The translations under genes were made by a program, and so were the position numbers. DNA of 41,635 bases, taken from assembly GCF_010500835.1 (NCBI RefSeq), contig NZ_JAAAMJ010000025.1, positions 1-41,635 on the forward strand, given 5' to 3'. Positions within the stretch are counted from its first letter, which is position 1. Each line of letters begins with the position of its first letter. The stretch is from Aurantimonas aggregata. Its GTDB lineage: Bacteria; Pseudomonadota; Alphaproteobacteria; Rhizobiales; Rhizobiaceae. Below are positions 15,899 to 26,056 of the stretch, in pieces. The notes beneath the pieces were generated by a model that had not been told where the DNA came from, ran no database searches, and saw nothing but the letters and a program-made list of their open reading frames with translations.

Positions 15899-16197
15899 CA
15901 AGCCGATATCCTAAAGAACGTCGTCGCGCTCGGTCTGAATACGTCGGGCGGACGACGATACATCGATTCTGGTATGCCTGATTGTCAAACGCATACCTTG
16001 CTGGCGTTGGGCCGGAAGTATTCTCTTTTGCGTCTCCATTTTCGATCTGCAGCTTCAGTTCACGATCCATTCGTGACCCGCTCTTGCACGGTCGAAGAGC
16101 AGTTTGAACAAGTGGCCGGTCTCATTCAGTTCGATGACGCTTCCAAGGGGCTTACGGTGACCTCGTATCTTGAAAGGACGTTATTTATCGACGCGGC
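15899..16197. other. 299-base gap before the polysaccharide locus
   Basis: No gene is supported here. A perfect seven-base stem (GGTATGC at 15971-15977, GCATACC at 15991-15997, 13-base loop) lies 73 bases after the secreted-protein stop, without a T tract. It could be a weak terminator or part of the leader of the sugar transferase transcript. The region is A+T-richer than the flanking genes, as expected for a promoter region. Confidence 0.35.
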
Positions 16198-17499
16198 GTG
16201 CGTAATTTCATGTTCGAACTAGCGAGGACTCTGTCGGAATCGCGTAGGCCGGTGCAGATACTAAAGCTGAAATGGGTGCAGTTGCTGGGAGGAATAGTCT
16301 TGGCGGTGTTAATTCCCGTTCTTGTGCGCTATGAGTTCGATCTTGAATTACCGACTCCGGGTAGTGCCTGGAATACGATCGCAGGAGTCACATTCGCACT
16401 AGTTCTCGGCTTTTACATCTTAACGCAGGTCACGCGATTTCCGGGCGTCCGAGCAAGTTCATACGTCGTGCCCTGCTTGACGGGGAGCTTCGGCCTTGTC
16501 CTGCTGGTATTTTTCTTTTTTCGACTTGAATATGCGCGGTCGCTGTTTGTGGCGAGCTTTACGATCGGTGTTATCTGGTTCTTTGTGGCAATGCTGCTGA
16601 CGCGGATGCATATCAGGCCGACATTCGCGGTTATCCCTTTTGGCTCGGTCGAGCGTCTGCAATCCGTCACAACGGCCGATTTCAAGTTGCTCTTGTCGCC
16701 CCTCGTGCCGGCGCAAGTGCCAGACGCTCTGATTGCCGATTTTCGGTCGGATTTGCCGGCTGTTTGGGAGCACTTTATCGCCGATTGGGTTGTAGCCGGC
16801 CGACCCGCCTATCACGCAAAGCACGCGATGGAGACGCTGACAGGGCGTGTCGACATAGAGCATCTTTCGGAGAACAGCTTCGGTTCGCTCGAGCCCGCGT
16901 TGGGGTATCGCAAGATCAAACGAGTGCTCGACATAGTCGTAGCTCTCCTGCTGCTACCGGCATTCGTCCTTCTGACGCTCGTCGTCGGAATAGCAATTGC
17001 AATTGATTCTCCGGGACCGGTTTTCTTCCGCCAAGAACGTGTCGGCTATCGCGGTCGCATCTTCCGGATGATTAAGTTTCGTACGATGAAACACGGCCCG
17101 GCGGTCTCTAGTGGTCAACGTGAAGCGGCGATGACGCAGGCGCAGGATCCTCGCATTACCCGTCTCGGACGCTTTCTGCGGCGCACGCGGATCGACGAGA
17201 TCCCGCAACTCTTGAACATCCTCAAGGGAGAAATGAGCTGGATCGGGCCGCGCCCGGAAGCGAAAGCGTTGTCCGGCTGGTACGAGGAAGAGCTGCCCTT
17301 CTATCGATACAGGCATATCGTGCGGCCCGGGATCACTGGCTGGGCGCAAGTCAATCAAGGGCACGTCGTCGAAATGCACGAGGTGCTCGGCAAGCTGCAT
17401 TACGATTTCTACTACATCAAATATTTCTCGCCCTGGCTCGACGCCTTCGTCGCCATCCGCACGGTGTGGATCATGCTACGTGGGTTGGGTGCACGGTGA
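16198..17499 (+). CDS. Polyprenyl-phosphate sugar-phosphate transferase (ExoY/WcaJ type)
   Basis: A 433-residue membrane enzyme that moves a sugar 1-phosphate from a nucleotide sugar to undecaprenyl phosphate, the first step of repeat-unit synthesis. The N-terminal half has about four membrane segments (roughly 28-45, 62-80, 95-112, 118-138). A soluble linker follows. The catalytic domain starts at about 239 with KRVLDIVVALLLL, then SPGPVFFRQERVG, FRMIKFRTM, TRIDEIPQLLNILKGEMSWIGPRPE and RPGITGWAQVN, all hallmarks of the bacterial sugar transferase family. GTG 16198 is the first possible start after an in-frame TGA at 16171; ATG 16210 is an alternative. It is the first gene of the plus-strand locus. 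The first sugar is not known. Confidence 0.9.
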   Translation: MRNFMFELARTLSESRRPVQILKLKWVQLLGGIVLAVLIPVLVRYEFDLELPTPGSAWNTIAGVTFALVLGFYILTQVTRFPGVRASSYVVPCLTGSFGLVLLVFFFFRLEYARSLFVASFTIGVIWFFVAMLLTRMHIRPTFAVIPFGSVERLQSVTTADFKLLLSPLVPAQVPDALIADFRSDLPAVWEHFIADWVVAGRPAYHAKHAMETLTGRVDIEHLSENSFGSLEPALGYRKIKRVLDIVVALLLLPAFVLLTLVVGIAIAIDSPGPVFFRQERVGYRGRIFRMIKFRTMKHGPAVSSGQREAAMTQAQDPRITRLGRFLRRTRIDEIPQLLNILKGEMSWIGPRPEAKALSGWYEEELPFYRYRHIVRPGITGWAQVNQGHVVEMHEVLGKLHYDFYYIKYFSPWLDAFVAIRTVWIMLRGLGAR

Positions 17500-17942
17500 G
17501 GGGGGTCTTTCCGCGCCTTCGTCGTGGAAGGGATCCCTGGGTGGTCGGTTGCCTTGCCTTGCTGTTCTTCAGCGCGGCGGCGCTGGTTGCCTGGTTCGGG
17601 TTTTTTGACAACTATCAGTTGCCGGTGCCGCCGAGGGTCGCCGACGGCGACAAGGTCGGGCACGTGGCGGGTTTCGGGCTGTTGGCGCTCACCGCGGGAC
17701 TGCTCTTCGGCACCGGCAGGCGAGCTGCCGTCCTCTTGAGCGTCGCGGCGGCCGCCCTGGAGGGCGTTCAGTTGTTCCTGCCGACGCGTCAGGCAAGCGT
17801 CACCGACTTGCTGGCGAGCCTTGCCGGCATCGGTCTCGGCTTTGCCGGCGCCTTTGCCTTGTCGGCGCTCGCCGGATGGGTCGGCAACGGCATGGCGCGG
17901 GGCGGCGATGGCGGGTCGCGGCGCGGCGAGGAACTGCCGTGA
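17496..17942 (+). CDS. VanZ-like membrane protein
   Basis: A 148-residue protein with three to four membrane segments (LALLFFSAAALVAWFGFF; a segment after DGDKVGHVAGFGLLAL; AAVLLSVAAAALEGVQLF; SLAGIGLGFAGAFALSAL). The D-K-x-x-H motif between the first two segments and EGVQLFLPTRQAS...DLLAS match the VanZ family, whose role in polysaccharide loci is unclear. GTG 17496 overlaps the stop of the sugar transferase (GTGA), so I prefer it to the upstream GTG 17466. It is co-translated with the initiating transferase. Confidence 0.8.
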   Translation: MRGVFPRLRRGRDPWVVGCLALLFFSAAALVAWFGFFDNYQLPVPPRVADGDKVGHVAGFGLLALTAGLLFGTGRRAAVLLSVAAAALEGVQLFLPTRQASVTDLLASLAGIGLGFAGAFALSALAGWVGNGMARGGDGGSRRGEELP

Positions 17943-18065
17943 GGTTCGCGGCGGAGGCCGGCGCTCGGATGCGGGGCGATTGGCTCGGTGCGTGGCGTTA
18001 TCGGGCGTTTGCGTGCAAAGGCGGGTTAGAAAGACATACAGGGATGACGGGGATCACCATCTGAT
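17943..18065 (+). other. 123-base spacer inside the locus
   Basis: No gene is seen. It separates the VanZ-like gene from the second UDP-glucose dehydrogenase and may hold a secondary promoter. The leader before ATG 18066 has no strong ribosome-binding site (GGGGATC about 15 bases upstream is the best candidate). Confidence 0.3.
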
Positions 18066-19421
18066 ATGAAAATCGTCATGGTAGGCGCCGGCTATGTCGG
18101 CCTGGTCTCCGGCGCGTGTTTTGCCGATTTCGGCCACGATGTCATTTGCGTCGACCGCGACGAGTCGAAGCTTGAGCTCCTGAAACTCGGCAAGATGCCA
18201 ATCTACGAGCCGGGCCTCGAGGCGCTTGTCGAGCGGAACGTCTCCCAGGACCGACTTCGGTTTTCCAATGACCTTGCCAGCGCGGTTGCCGGGGCAGACG
18301 TCGTGTTCATTGCGGTCGGCACGCCGTCTCGGCGAGGGGACGGTCATGCCGACCTCTCATACGTGCACGGCGTCGCAGAAGAGGTTGGTCGCGCATTGAA
18401 CGGCTTTACGGTCGTCGTCACGAAATCGACCGTGCCGGTCGGCACCGGAGACGCGGTCGAGCGCATCATCGCCGAGGCCAACCCGGAAGCGCAGTTCGCG
18501 GTCGTTTCAAACCCGGAGTTTCTGCGGGAGGGTTCGGCCATTGAGGACTTTAAACGACCCGATCGTGTGGTGATCGGCACGGAAGACGATCGGGCAAGGG
18601 CAGCGATGTCGGAACTCTACCGCCCGCTGTCGCTGAATGCGTCGCCGATCTTTTTCACCTCGCGCCGAACAGCCGAGCTGACGAAGTACGCAGCAAACGC
18701 GTTTCTGGCGATGAAGATCACCTTCATCAACGAGATCGCCGATCTCTGCGAACAGCTTGACGCCGATGTTCAAGATGTCGCCCGCGGGATCGGCATGGAC
18801 GGGCGTATTGGTTCGAAGTTCCTGCACGCAGGCCCCGGCTACGGCGGATCGTGCTTTCCGAAGGATACGCTGGCGCTGGTGAAGACGGCACAGGATGCCG
18901 AATGCCCGGTTCGCCTGATCGAAACGACGGTGTCGATCAACGAGCAGCGCAAGCGCTCGATGGGTCGCAAGATCATCAAGGCTTGCGGCGGCTCCGTCCG
19001 CGGCAAAAAGATCGCGATCTTCGGGCTGACCTTCAAGCCGAACACCGACGACATGCGCGACGCACCCTCGATCTCGATCATCCAGGCGTTGCAGGATGCC
19101 GGTGCGCATATCGCGGCTTACGACCCCGTCGGCATGGAGTCGGCGGGGGGCTTGCTGACGGATGTCGCGTTCGCCGACGGAATTTACGAAGCCGCCGAAG
19201 ACGCCGATGCGGTGGCGATCGTGACGGAGTGGGACGAGTTTCGATCGCTGGATTTGCAGCGGCTGAAATCGTTGATGAAAACGCCGATCATGGTCGATCT
19301 GCGAAACATCTATAACAGCGACGAAGTCATTCGAGGGGGCTTCAGCTATGTAGGCGTCGGCCGGGCAAAAACGCCCGAAGCAACTGCCCGCGTTCTGCAG
19401 CCTGAATTCGAGGCGACATGA
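18066..19421 (+). CDS. UDP-glucose 6-dehydrogenase (plus-strand locus copy)
   Basis: A 451-residue enzyme that makes UDP-glucuronate. It has MKIVMVGAGYVGLVSGACFA at the N terminus, STVPVGTGDAVE, NPEFLREGSAIEDFKRPDRV, KYAANAFLAMK, catalytic Cys263 in YGGSCFPKDT, and FGLTFKPNTDDMRDAPS in the C-terminal domain. The length is normal for the family. It is clearly a homologue of the minus-strand copy but lacks that protein's N- and C-terminal extensions. It supplies uronic acid to the polysaccharide either directly or after the 4-epimerase at 24355. Confidence 0.93.
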   Translation: MKIVMVGAGYVGLVSGACFADFGHDVICVDRDESKLELLKLGKMPIYEPGLEALVERNVSQDRLRFSNDLASAVAGADVVFIAVGTPSRRGDGHADLSYVHGVAEEVGRALNGFTVVVTKSTVPVGTGDAVERIIAEANPEAQFAVVSNPEFLREGSAIEDFKRPDRVVIGTEDDRARAAMSELYRPLSLNASPIFFTSRRTAELTKYAANAFLAMKITFINEIADLCEQLDADVQDVARGIGMDGRIGSKFLHAGPGYGGSCFPKDTLALVKTAQDAECPVRLIETTVSINEQRKRSMGRKIIKACGGSVRGKKIAIFGLTFKPNTDDMRDAPSISIIQALQDAGAHIAAYDPVGMESAGGLLTDVAFADGIYEAAEDADAVAIVTEWDEFRSLDLQRLKSLMKTPIMVDLRNIYNSDEVIRGGFSYVGVGRAKTPEATARVLQPEFEAT

Positions 19422-19473
19422 TAGGGGCAGCCCTGATGAACTTTGACCTCTTGCAGTGCCGCGGGGACCGTCG

Positions 19474-20049
19474 ATGCTGACCGTTCGCTCGCTTGCTCTG
19501 CCAGAGGTGCGGGAGATCGTGCCGCAAAAATTCGGTGACGAACGCGGTTGGTTTGCCGAAGTTTACCAGATGCGGCGCTTCGCCGAAGCGGGAATTAGCT
19601 GCGAATGGGTGCAAGATAACCAGTCGTATTCCGCATCGGCATACACACTCCGCGGGCTGCACTATCAAGAGCCGCCCTTCGCTCAGGACAAGTTGGTTCG
19701 GGTCCTGAGGGGGAAAATCCTGGACGTCGCTGTCGACATCCGGCGCGGCTCACCGCGGTTTGGGAAGTGGGTCGCCCTCGAGCTCTCCGCGACCGCGTTC
19801 AATCAGATCTTCGTACCTGCAGGCTTCGCGCACGGCTTCCTGACCCTGGAACCCGAGACGGAGGTCTTATACAAGGTATCGGCTCCTTATTCGGCGGCGC
19901 ACGATCGCAGCATTCGCTGGGACGACCCCGAAATCGGTGTCGCCTGGGGATTGGCCGACCTCGAACCGGCTTTGTCGACTAAGGACCGTGCAGCTCCTCT
20001 TTTGCGGGACGTCGAGCCAGGCTTCGAATTCAAGGCAGGTGACAAATGA
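19474..20049 (+). CDS. rfbC: dTDP-4-dehydrorhamnose 3,5-epimerase
   Basis: A 191-residue RmlC cupin, third step of dTDP-L-rhamnose synthesis. The catalytic His63 sits in [10 protein letters not shown], the general-acid Tyr133 in VLYKVS, and VPAGFAHGF (114-122) is the conserved strand. ATG 19474 is chosen; an earlier in-frame GTG at 19456 lacks a better site. Its stop overlaps the rfbB start (ATGA), beginning an rfbC-rfbB-rfbD run with overlaps at each junction. Cytoplasmic. Confidence 0.95.
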   Translation: MLTVRSLALPEVREIVPQKFGDERGWFAEVYQMRRFAEAGISCEWVQDNQSYSASAYTLRGLHYQEPPFAQDKLVRVLRGKILDVAVDIRRGSPRFGKWVALELSATAFNQIFVPAGFAHGFLTLEPETEVLYKVSAPYSAAHDRSIRWDDPEIGVAWGLADLEPALSTKDRAAPLLRDVEPGFEFKAGDK

Positions 20050-21110
20050 CGACGATCCTCGTGACCGGCGGCGCCGGGTTCATCGGCTCGGCCGTCTGCC
20101 GACATCTCATCGGCGAGACCGATCATCGAGTCATCAATCTCGACGCGCTGACCTATGCGGCCAATCTTTCTTCCCTCGATCCGATTGCAGACAATCCTCG
20201 CTATCGCTTTGTGAAAGGCGATATCGGCGACCGCGAAGCGGTGGCGGCCCTTCTGCAGGCGGAAGAGGTAGACATCGTCATGCACCTTGCCGCGGAGAGC
20301 CATGTCGATCGCTCGATCGATGGCCCTGCTGCATTCATCACGACGAACATCCTCGGGACGTATCAGCTTCTCGAAGCGTCCCGTGACTATTGGAAAGAGC
20401 TGCCGGAGGAGCGGCGCGGCCGCTTTCGCTTCCACCACGTCTCGACGGATGAAGTGTACGGCGAGCTACCTCTAGACGGGGGCCTGTTCACGGAGGCGAC
20501 CGCCTACGCGCCGTCATCCCCCTACTCGGCATCAAAGGCGGCATCTGATCATCTGGTGATGGCCTGGCATCATACCTACGGCCTACCGGTCGTTCTCTCC
20601 AACTGCTCCAACAATTACGGACCCTACCACTTCCCCGAGAAGCTGATCCCGTTGATGATTTTGAACTGCCTCGAGGACAAGCCGCTGCCGGTTTATGGCC
20701 GCGGTGACAACGTTCGCGACTGGCTCTACGTCGAGGATCATGCACGGGCATTGGCTCTGGTCGCTCTCGAAGGGGAGGCGGGTCGCGGCTACAACATCGG
20801 CGGGCGGAACGAGCGGACAAATCTCCAGGTGGTCCATGCGATCTGCGACACGCTTGATAGGCTAAAACCCCGATCCGGCGCCGGTTCGCGTCGCGATCTC
20901 GTGGAATTTGTTTCAGATCGGCCTGGGCACGATCTGCGTTACGCGATCGACGCCACCCGGATCGAAACGGAACTCGGCTGGAAGGCGCGCGAGACGTTCG
21001 AGACGGGTCTGGAAAAGACGATCCGGTGGTTCATCGAAAACGAGCATTGGTGGAAGCCCATCCGCGAAGGCCGCCATAGCGGTGGTCGGCTCGGCGGGAT
21101 CCTCGCGTGA
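20046..21110 (+). CDS. rfbB: dTDP-glucose 4,6-dehydratase
   Basis: A 354-residue extended SDR that converts dTDP-glucose to dTDP-4-keto-6-deoxyglucose. The glycine motif is [11 protein letters not shown] (7-17). The catalytic Thr134-Asp135-Glu136 lies in [11 protein letters not shown], and Tyr160/Lys164 in [24 protein letters not shown] is a family signature. Its product is the branch point between the rhamnose branch (rfbC/rfbD on either side) and the amino-sugar branch at 25505-27581. Overlaps both neighbours by four bases. Confidence 0.96.
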   Translation: MTTILVTGGAGFIGSAVCRHLIGETDHRVINLDALTYAANLSSLDPIADNPRYRFVKGDIGDREAVAALLQAEEVDIVMHLAAESHVDRSIDGPAAFITTNILGTYQLLEASRDYWKELPEERRGRFRFHHVSTDEVYGELPLDGGLFTEATAYAPSSPYSASKAASDHLVMAWHHTYGLPVVLSNCSNNYGPYHFPEKLIPLMILNCLEDKPLPVYGRGDNVRDWLYVEDHARALALVALEGEAGRGYNIGGRNERTNLQVVHAICDTLDRLKPRSGAGSRRDLVEFVSDRPGHDLRYAIDATRIETELGWKARETFETGLEKTIRWFIENEHWWKPIREGRHSGGRLGGILA

Positions 21111-22021
21111 GTAAATTGCGTGTCTTGGTGACAGGCCAAACTGGTCAGATCGCGCGATCGATGGGCGAGCTTCAGACGCCTCTGTTTGATTTCGTCAGCG
21201 TCGGGAGGCCGATCCTCGATCTGACCGACCGGGCATCTCTGGAAGCAGCGTTTGCGGATATTGAGCCGTTCGCTGTCGTCAACGCGGCAGCTTATACCGC
21301 CGTCGATAAGGCTGAGACGGAGGAGGCCGCAGCTTTTGCCGTCAACTGCGAAGGGGCAGGTGCCGTGGCAGCGGTCGCCCGAGGTCGCGGCATCCCGATT
21401 ATCCATCTCTCGACGGACTATGTGTTCGCCGGCGACAAGGCGGGACCGTATGTCGAAGCCGACAAGCCGGATCCCCAGAGTGCCTATGGCCGATCGAAAT
21501 TGGCGGGAGAGCAGGCGGTTGCTGCGGCGAACCCCGCACACGTCATCCTGCGCACGGCCTGGGTCTATAGCCCGTTCGGGAGCAATTTCCTGAAAACGAT
21601 GCTGCGCCTTGCGGAGGATCGCGACGTCGTACGCGTCGTCGGCGACCAACAAGGGACGCCGACATACGCGCTAGACATTGCCGAGGGTATATCGGCCGTC
21701 TTGCGCCGGATTGCAGAAGATCCGGCCGGTTCTGAGTGGCGGGGCACGTACCACATGGTGGCCGAGGGTGAGGCGACTTGGGCCGAGTTTGCAGAGACAA
21801 TCTTCGCCGAGGCTGAGAAGACAGGTCAAGCTGCGACGCGCGTGGAGGTGATCTCGACGGAGGAATATCCGACCCCGGCGAAGCGACCGGCGAATTCCCG
21901 TATGGCGACGAACGCTTTCCGCAAGCAGTTCGGGCATCAGCTGCCTGCGTGGCAAGCCGGAGTCGAGCGCTGTATCACAGCCATCAACTCGGGACTTGGC
22001 GTCATGGGGCGAACGTCATGA
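21107..22021 (+). CDS. rfbD: dTDP-4-dehydrorhamnose reductase
   Basis: A 304-residue RmlD SDR, the last step to dTDP-L-rhamnose. [13 protein letters not shown] is the nucleotide-binding motif; [10 protein letters not shown] (101-110) and Tyr127/Lys131 in SAYGRSK form the active site; [20 protein letters not shown] is typical of RmlD. GTG 21107 lies inside the rfbB stop (GTGA). 88 bases separate it from rfbA. Confidence 0.95.
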   Translation: MSKLRVLVTGQTGQIARSMGELQTPLFDFVSVGRPILDLTDRASLEAAFADIEPFAVVNAAAYTAVDKAETEEAAAFAVNCEGAGAVAAVARGRGIPIIHLSTDYVFAGDKAGPYVEADKPDPQSAYGRSKLAGEQAVAAANPAHVILRTAWVYSPFGSNFLKTMLRLAEDRDVVRVVGDQQGTPTYALDIAEGISAVLRRIAEDPAGSEWRGTYHMVAEGEATWAEFAETIFAEAEKTGQAATRVEVISTEEYPTPAKRPANSRMATNAFRKQFGHQLPAWQAGVERCITAINSGLGVMGRTS

Positions 22022-22109
22022 GAGGCCAGCGCAGTTCACGACGCAATGCCGGGTCAAGCTTGTGCCTGTCTAAGGCGTCACGGCAACATCATTGCGAGGG
22101 AGCCGCGTC

Positions 22110-23000
22110 GTGAAGGGCATCATTCTTGCAGGGGGCAGCGGAACACGGCTGCACCCGATGACGCTGACCGCTTCGAAGCAGTTGATGCCGGTCTACGACA
22201 AGCCGATGATCTATTACCCGCTTTCGACGCTGATGCTGGCAGGGATCCGGGATATCCTGATCATCTCGACGCCGGACGACCTGCCGCGTTTTCGTTCGCT
22301 GCTGGGTTCTGGCGATCGGTGGGGGGTGTGCTTCAGTTATGCGGAGCAGCCAAAGCCTGAGGGGTTGGCGCAAGCTTATATCATCGGGGAGGAATTCGTC
22401 GCTGGAGAGCCCTCGGCTCTTATCCTCGGAGACAATCTCTTTTATGGCCATGGCCTGCCGGAGCTCCTGACCCGGGCGGCGAGCCGCACCGATAGGGCGA
22501 CCATTTTTGCGTATCATGTCGCTGATCCTGATCGATATGGGATCGTGACCTTTGATGGCGCAGGGCAGGCGATCTCGATCGAGGAAAAGCCGCGGCAGCC
22601 GAAATCGAGTTGGGCTGTGACGGGGCTCTACTTCTACGACGGCCAGGCGGCGACGATTGCCAAGAGCCTGAAGCCCTCCGCCCGGGGCGAACTGGAGATT
22701 ACCGATCTCAACCGCGTCTACCTGGAACAGGGCAAGCTCGCAGTGGAGACAATGGGGCGGGGCTTCGCCTGGCTCGACACCGGCACCCCAGACTCCCTGC
22801 TTCAGGCCGCCGAGTTCGTGCGTACGCTCGAGCACAGGCAAGCTTTCAAGATCGCATGCCCGGAGGAAGTCGCCTTCGTTCAGGGCTATATCGACGCTGG
22901 AGCGCTCCGCGATCTGGGAGTTGCTCTCGGGAAAAGCGCGTATGGCCAATATCTCCAGCGCATCGCAGCCGAAGCACTGGATGGCGCGACGATCAAATGA
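22110..23000 (+). CDS. rfbA: Glucose-1-phosphate thymidylyltransferase
   Basis: A 296-residue RmlA enzyme that makes dTDP-glucose from glucose 1-phosphate and dTTP, the entry to both dTDP-sugar branches here. The N terminus [17 protein letters not shown] carries the nucleotide-binding signature; [31 protein letters not shown] and [12 protein letters not shown] are family landmarks. GTG 22110 is chosen after a GAGGGAG site at 22095-22101; a slightly longer reading from 22092 would place the site inside the gene. The stop overlaps the next start (ATGA). Confidence 0.95.
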   Translation: MKGIILAGGSGTRLHPMTLTASKQLMPVYDKPMIYYPLSTLMLAGIRDILIISTPDDLPRFRSLLGSGDRWGVCFSYAEQPKPEGLAQAYIIGEEFVAGEPSALILGDNLFYGHGLPELLTRAASRTDRATIFAYHVADPDRYGIVTFDGAGQAISIEEKPRQPKSSWAVTGLYFYDGQAATIAKSLKPSARGELEITDLNRVYLEQGKLAVETMGRGFAWLDTGTPDSLLQAAEFVRTLEHRQAFKIACPEEVAFVQGYIDAGALRDLGVALGKSAYGQYLQRIAAEALDGATIK

Positions 23001-24355
23001 GTGAAGCTATGAATGTGATTGCGCCTGTGGCTGCAGCGTTGGAAACCGGCCCGGCGTCGGCAGAAGCGAGAGAGCGCCTTAATTTTGATGGTCGCCCGAT
23101 CGCCGTTGTGGGCTTAGGCTACGTCGGTTTGCCGCTGGCTGTCGAATTTGGCAAGAGCCGCCGGGTTATCGGTTTTGACATCAGGCGAGAACGCATCGAG
23201 GAATTGCAGCGCCGCGAAGACGAAACCCGGGAGGTCGACGCAGCCGGCCTGGGCGCTGCCGAGTTTGCAACGTTCAGCTTCGATGTAAATGAGATCGCCG
23301 AATGCGGCATTTTCATCGTGACGGTGCCGACCCCTATCGATCAGGCGAACCGCCCGGACCTAACACCGCTGATCCGCGCAACGGAGACGGTCGGAAAGGC
23401 AATGTCCGAGGGGGCGTTGGTCATTTATGAATCGACTGTCTATCCCGGCTGCACACGGGATGTCTGTGTTCCCATCCTGGAACGCCTGTCAGGCCTGAAG
23501 CTCAATGAGGGCTTCTTCGTCGGATATAGCCCGGAGCGGGCCAACCCCGGTGACAAGGAACACCGGGTGACGACGATCACCAAGGTAACCAGCGGGTCGA
23601 CCCCGGAAGCTGCTGAAGCTGTTGACCAACTCTACGGGTCGATCGTTATCGCCGGGACGCATAAGGCGAGCTCGATCGAGGTCGCGGAAGCGGCGAAGGT
23701 GATCGAGAATACCCAGCGTGACCTCAATATCGCCCTCATGAACGAGCTGTCGATTATCTTCGACCGGCTGGGGATCGACACACTGGAAGTGCTGGAGGCG
23801 GCTGGGACCAAATGGAACTTCCTGCCTTTCCGGCCGGGCCTCGTTGGCGGGCACTGCATCGGCGTTGACCCGTATTACCTAACCCATCGGGCACAGGAGG
23901 CCGGTTATCACCCGGAGGTCATCCTGGCCGGCCGCCGGATCAACGACCGGATGGGCCACCATGTGGCGAACCAGATGGCGCGATTGATGATGAGCCGCCG
24001 CTTTCCAGTGGTCGGCAGTCGCATTCTCGTCATGGGCATCGCGTTCAAAGAGAACTGCCCGGATATTCGCAACTCGAAGGTCATCGACATCATTACCGAA
24101 TTGAAGCAGTTCAACTCCAACGTTGACGTTTGGGACCCATGGGTAGCACCGGAAAACTGCCGGCGCGAGTTTGGGTTCGAATGCCTGACCGAGGCGCCGG
24201 AACTGAATAGCTATGATGGGATCGTCCTCGCTGTCGGACATCGCGAATTTGCTGCGATGGGAGCAGACGCCATCCGGGGGCTGGGCCGGGAGGGTGCAAT
24301 ATTCTACGACGTGAAGGGTGTCTTCACGAAAAGCGAGACGGACGGTCGACTCTGA
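22997..24355 (+). CDS. UDP-N-acetylhexosamine-type nucleotide-sugar dehydrogenase (TviB/VipA-like)
   Basis: A 452-residue dehydrogenase of the group that oxidises UDP-GlcNAc or UDP-GalNAc to the uronic acid. After a 30-residue leader come the Rossmann motif [60 protein letters not shown], and catalytic Cys287 in [12 protein letters not shown]. The [11 protein letters not shown] form separates this group from UDP-glucose dehydrogenases (GSCFPKD). The frame is open far upstream but that part is antisense-like inside rfbA; ATG 22997 overlaps the rfbA stop. Paired with the epimerase that follows, as TviB is with TviC. Confidence 0.88.
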   Translation: MSEAMNVIAPVAAALETGPASAEARERLNFDGRPIAVVGLGYVGLPLAVEFGKSRRVIGFDIRRERIEELQRREDETREVDAAGLGAAEFATFSFDVNEIAECGIFIVTVPTPIDQANRPDLTPLIRATETVGKAMSEGALVIYESTVYPGCTRDVCVPILERLSGLKLNEGFFVGYSPERANPGDKEHRVTTITKVTSGSTPEAAEAVDQLYGSIVIAGTHKASSIEVAEAAKVIENTQRDLNIALMNELSIIFDRLGIDTLEVLEAAGTKWNFLPFRPGLVGGHCIGVDPYYLTHRAQEAGYHPEVILAGRRINDRMGHHVANQMARLMMSRRFPVVGSRILVMGIAFKENCPDIRNSKVIDIITELKQFNSNVDVWDPWVAPENCRREFGFECLTEAPELNSYDGIVLAVGHREFAAMGADAIRGLGREGAIFYDVKGVFTKSETDGRL

Positions 24356-25386
24356 TGCGTATCCTGGTCACCGGCAACGCCGGCTTCATCGGCTATCATG
24401 TCGCCCGGCGCCTCCTCGAGCGCGGCGACAGCGTCATCGGCTTCGACGTCGTCAACGACTATTACGACCCGACCCTGAAGGAAGCCCGGCTGAAGCGCCT
24501 CGACGAGACGGCGGCGAGTTCGTCGGGAGAATATCACTTCGTCCGAGCCAATCTTGCCGACCGCGATGCCGTGGATGCCTGCTTCGCTACCCACCGGCCG
24601 GATCGGGTGATCCATCTCGCCGCGCAAGCGGGCGTGCGCTACTCGATCGAGAACCCGCACGCCTATGTGGAAAGCAACATCGTCGCATATACGAACATTC
24701 TGGAAGCCTGCCGGCATACCGAGGTTGAGCACCTTACCTATGCCAGCACATCCAGCGTCTACGGCGCCAACACCAACATGCCGTTCTCGGAGCACCGGCC
24801 GGCAGATCACCCGCTGCAATTCTACGCGGCGACGAAGCGCGCCAACGAATTGATGGCACACAGCTACAGCCATCTCTTCCGCCTGCCGACGACGGGCCTG
24901 CGCTTCTTCACGGTCTATGGCCCATGGGGACGTCCCGACATGGCGCTGTTCCTGTTCACCCGCAACATCTTGGCGGGAAAGCCGATAACCCTGTTCAACC
25001 ATGGCAATCACACACGCGATTTTACCTTCGTCGAGGACATTGCCGAAGGCGTCATCCGCGCCAGCGACCAGCCGGCCGCGCCGAATGCAGAATGGGATTC
25101 CGCAAACCCGGATCCCGCGACGAGCAATGCGCCCTGGCGGCTGTTCAATATCGGCAACAACAACCCCGTCAAGCTGACCGCCTATGTGGAGGCACTGGAG
25201 GAAGCGCTTGGCCGGAAGGCGATCATCGAACGTCTGCCGCTTCAGCCAGGCGACGTGCCCGATACGTTCGCCGACACGACCGCATTGGAGACCGCCGTCG
25301 GCTACCGGCCGGCAACCACCGTGAAAGCCGGTGTTGGAGCCTTTGTGGACTGGTACCGCGAGTATTACGAGAGCGTGGCGTCGTAA
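24355..25386 (+). CDS. UDP-uronate 4-epimerase (UDP-glucuronate 4-epimerase-like)
   Basis: A 343-residue extended [19 protein letters not shown] (6-21) is the NAD site, [10 protein letters not shown] the serine region, and Tyr157/Lys161 in FYAATK the catalytic pair. The [15 protein letters not shown] segment and [14 protein letters not shown] are characteristic of UDP-glucuronate 4-epimerases, giving UDP-galacturonate. A UDP-N-acetylglucosaminuronate substrate is possible given the dehydrogenase just before it. ATG 24355 shares one base with that gene's stop (TGATG). Confidence 0.88.
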   Translation: MRILVTGNAGFIGYHVARRLLERGDSVIGFDVVNDYYDPTLKEARLKRLDETAASSSGEYHFVRANLADRDAVDACFATHRPDRVIHLAAQAGVRYSIENPHAYVESNIVAYTNILEACRHTEVEHLTYASTSSVYGANTNMPFSEHRPADHPLQFYAATKRANELMAHSYSHLFRLPTTGLRFFTVYGPWGRPDMALFLFTRNILAGKPITLFNHGNHTRDFTFVEDIAEGVIRASDQPAAPNAEWDSANPDPATSNAPWRLFNIGNNNPVKLTAYVEALEEALGRKAIIERLPLQPGDVPDTFADTTALETAVGYRPATTVKAGVGAFVDWYREYYESVAS

Positions 25387-25496
25387 TGAATCTACATCTT
25401 AGCAAGCATTCACCCGCGTGGACGGCAGCGCTTTCCCTGCAAACCGATGGTCGAGCCTTTCCCGTTATGGGCGTCGCAACACTGAAGTACGAGTGA
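25386..25496 (+). CDS. Possible 36-residue leader-like ORF (uncertain)
   Basis: ATG 25386 overlaps the epimerase stop (TAATG), and the frame runs to TGA 25496, eight bases before the acetyltransferase start. The peptide begins [20 protein letters not shown]. It fills the only longer gap in an otherwise tightly packed stretch and could couple translation across it. I see no family. It could equally be chance or the remnant of a lost gene. Confidence 0.3.
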   Translation: MNLHLSKHSPAWTAALSLQTDGRAFPVMGVATLKYE

Positions 25497-25504
25497 CATA
25501 GCTG

Positions 25505-26056
25505 ATGTCTATTCCCTCCCTCTCGAGAGTTGAAGGCATTCGCCTTTCACTACGTCTCATTCAACCTGATGACGCAGAATACCTTTATGAGCTGCGCACG
25601 AATCCTTCTTACAATCGCCATCTGTCGGAGGTTTCTGGAACCGTCGAGGACCAGAGGAAATGGATCCAAGGCTATAAATCCAAGGAAGTTTCTGGTGAAC
25701 AGTACTACTTTATAATTGAACGCGGTGATGGGGTTCGCTGCGGCGTCGTTAGGCTTTATGATATCGGTGCCGAGAGTTTCACTTGGGGTAGCTGGATTCT
25801 CGATCACGAAAAGCCTTCCAAGGCCGCCCTGGAAAGTGCTCTCTTATCGTTTGGGGTGGGGTTTGATCTGTTGGGGAAGCGGTATGCCGATGTCGACGTC
25901 CGTATCGAGAACACACATGCGCTGGCCTTTTACCGTCGCCTAGGAATGACAGAAACCAGCTCGGATGAACTGAACATTTATCTCGTCTATACGCGCGACC
26001 GATTCAAAGCCGATCGCCCGGCCCACCTCATGGCGCTCCGAGCGGAGAAACAATAA
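25505..26056 (+). CDS. GNAT-family N-acetyltransferase (probable amino-sugar acetylation)
   Basis: A 183-residue GNAT-fold protein: LRLIQPDDAEYLYELRTNP at the start, a GVVRLYDI strand, a FGVGFDLLGKRYADVDV segment, and the ENTHALAFYRRLGM signature at about 138-151 that closes the acetyl-CoA site. Directly after it come the ketoisomerase and the aminotransferase of a 3-amino-3,6-dideoxyhexose pathway, so the likely substrate is the dTDP-3-amino sugar. In known Fuc3NAc/Qui3NAc pathways the acetyltransferase is usually a hexapeptide-repeat enzyme; a GNAT in this slot is a less common arrangement. The stop overlaps the next start by one base. Confidence 0.75.
   Translation: MSIPSLSRVEGIRLSLRLIQPDDAEYLYELRTNPSYNRHLSEVSGTVEDQRKWIQGYKSKEVSGEQYYFIIERGDGVRCGVVRLYDIGAESFTWGSWILDHEKPSKAALESALLSFGVGFDLLGKRYADVDVRIENTHALAFYRRLGMTETSSDELNIYLVYTRDRFKADRPAHLMALRAEKQ

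Noticed and set aside
22610-22996. Upstream extension of the TviB-like dehydrogenase frame
   Set aside because: It lies inside rfbA in another frame and reads as arginine-rich sequence; ATG 22997 overlapping the rfbA stop explains the start.
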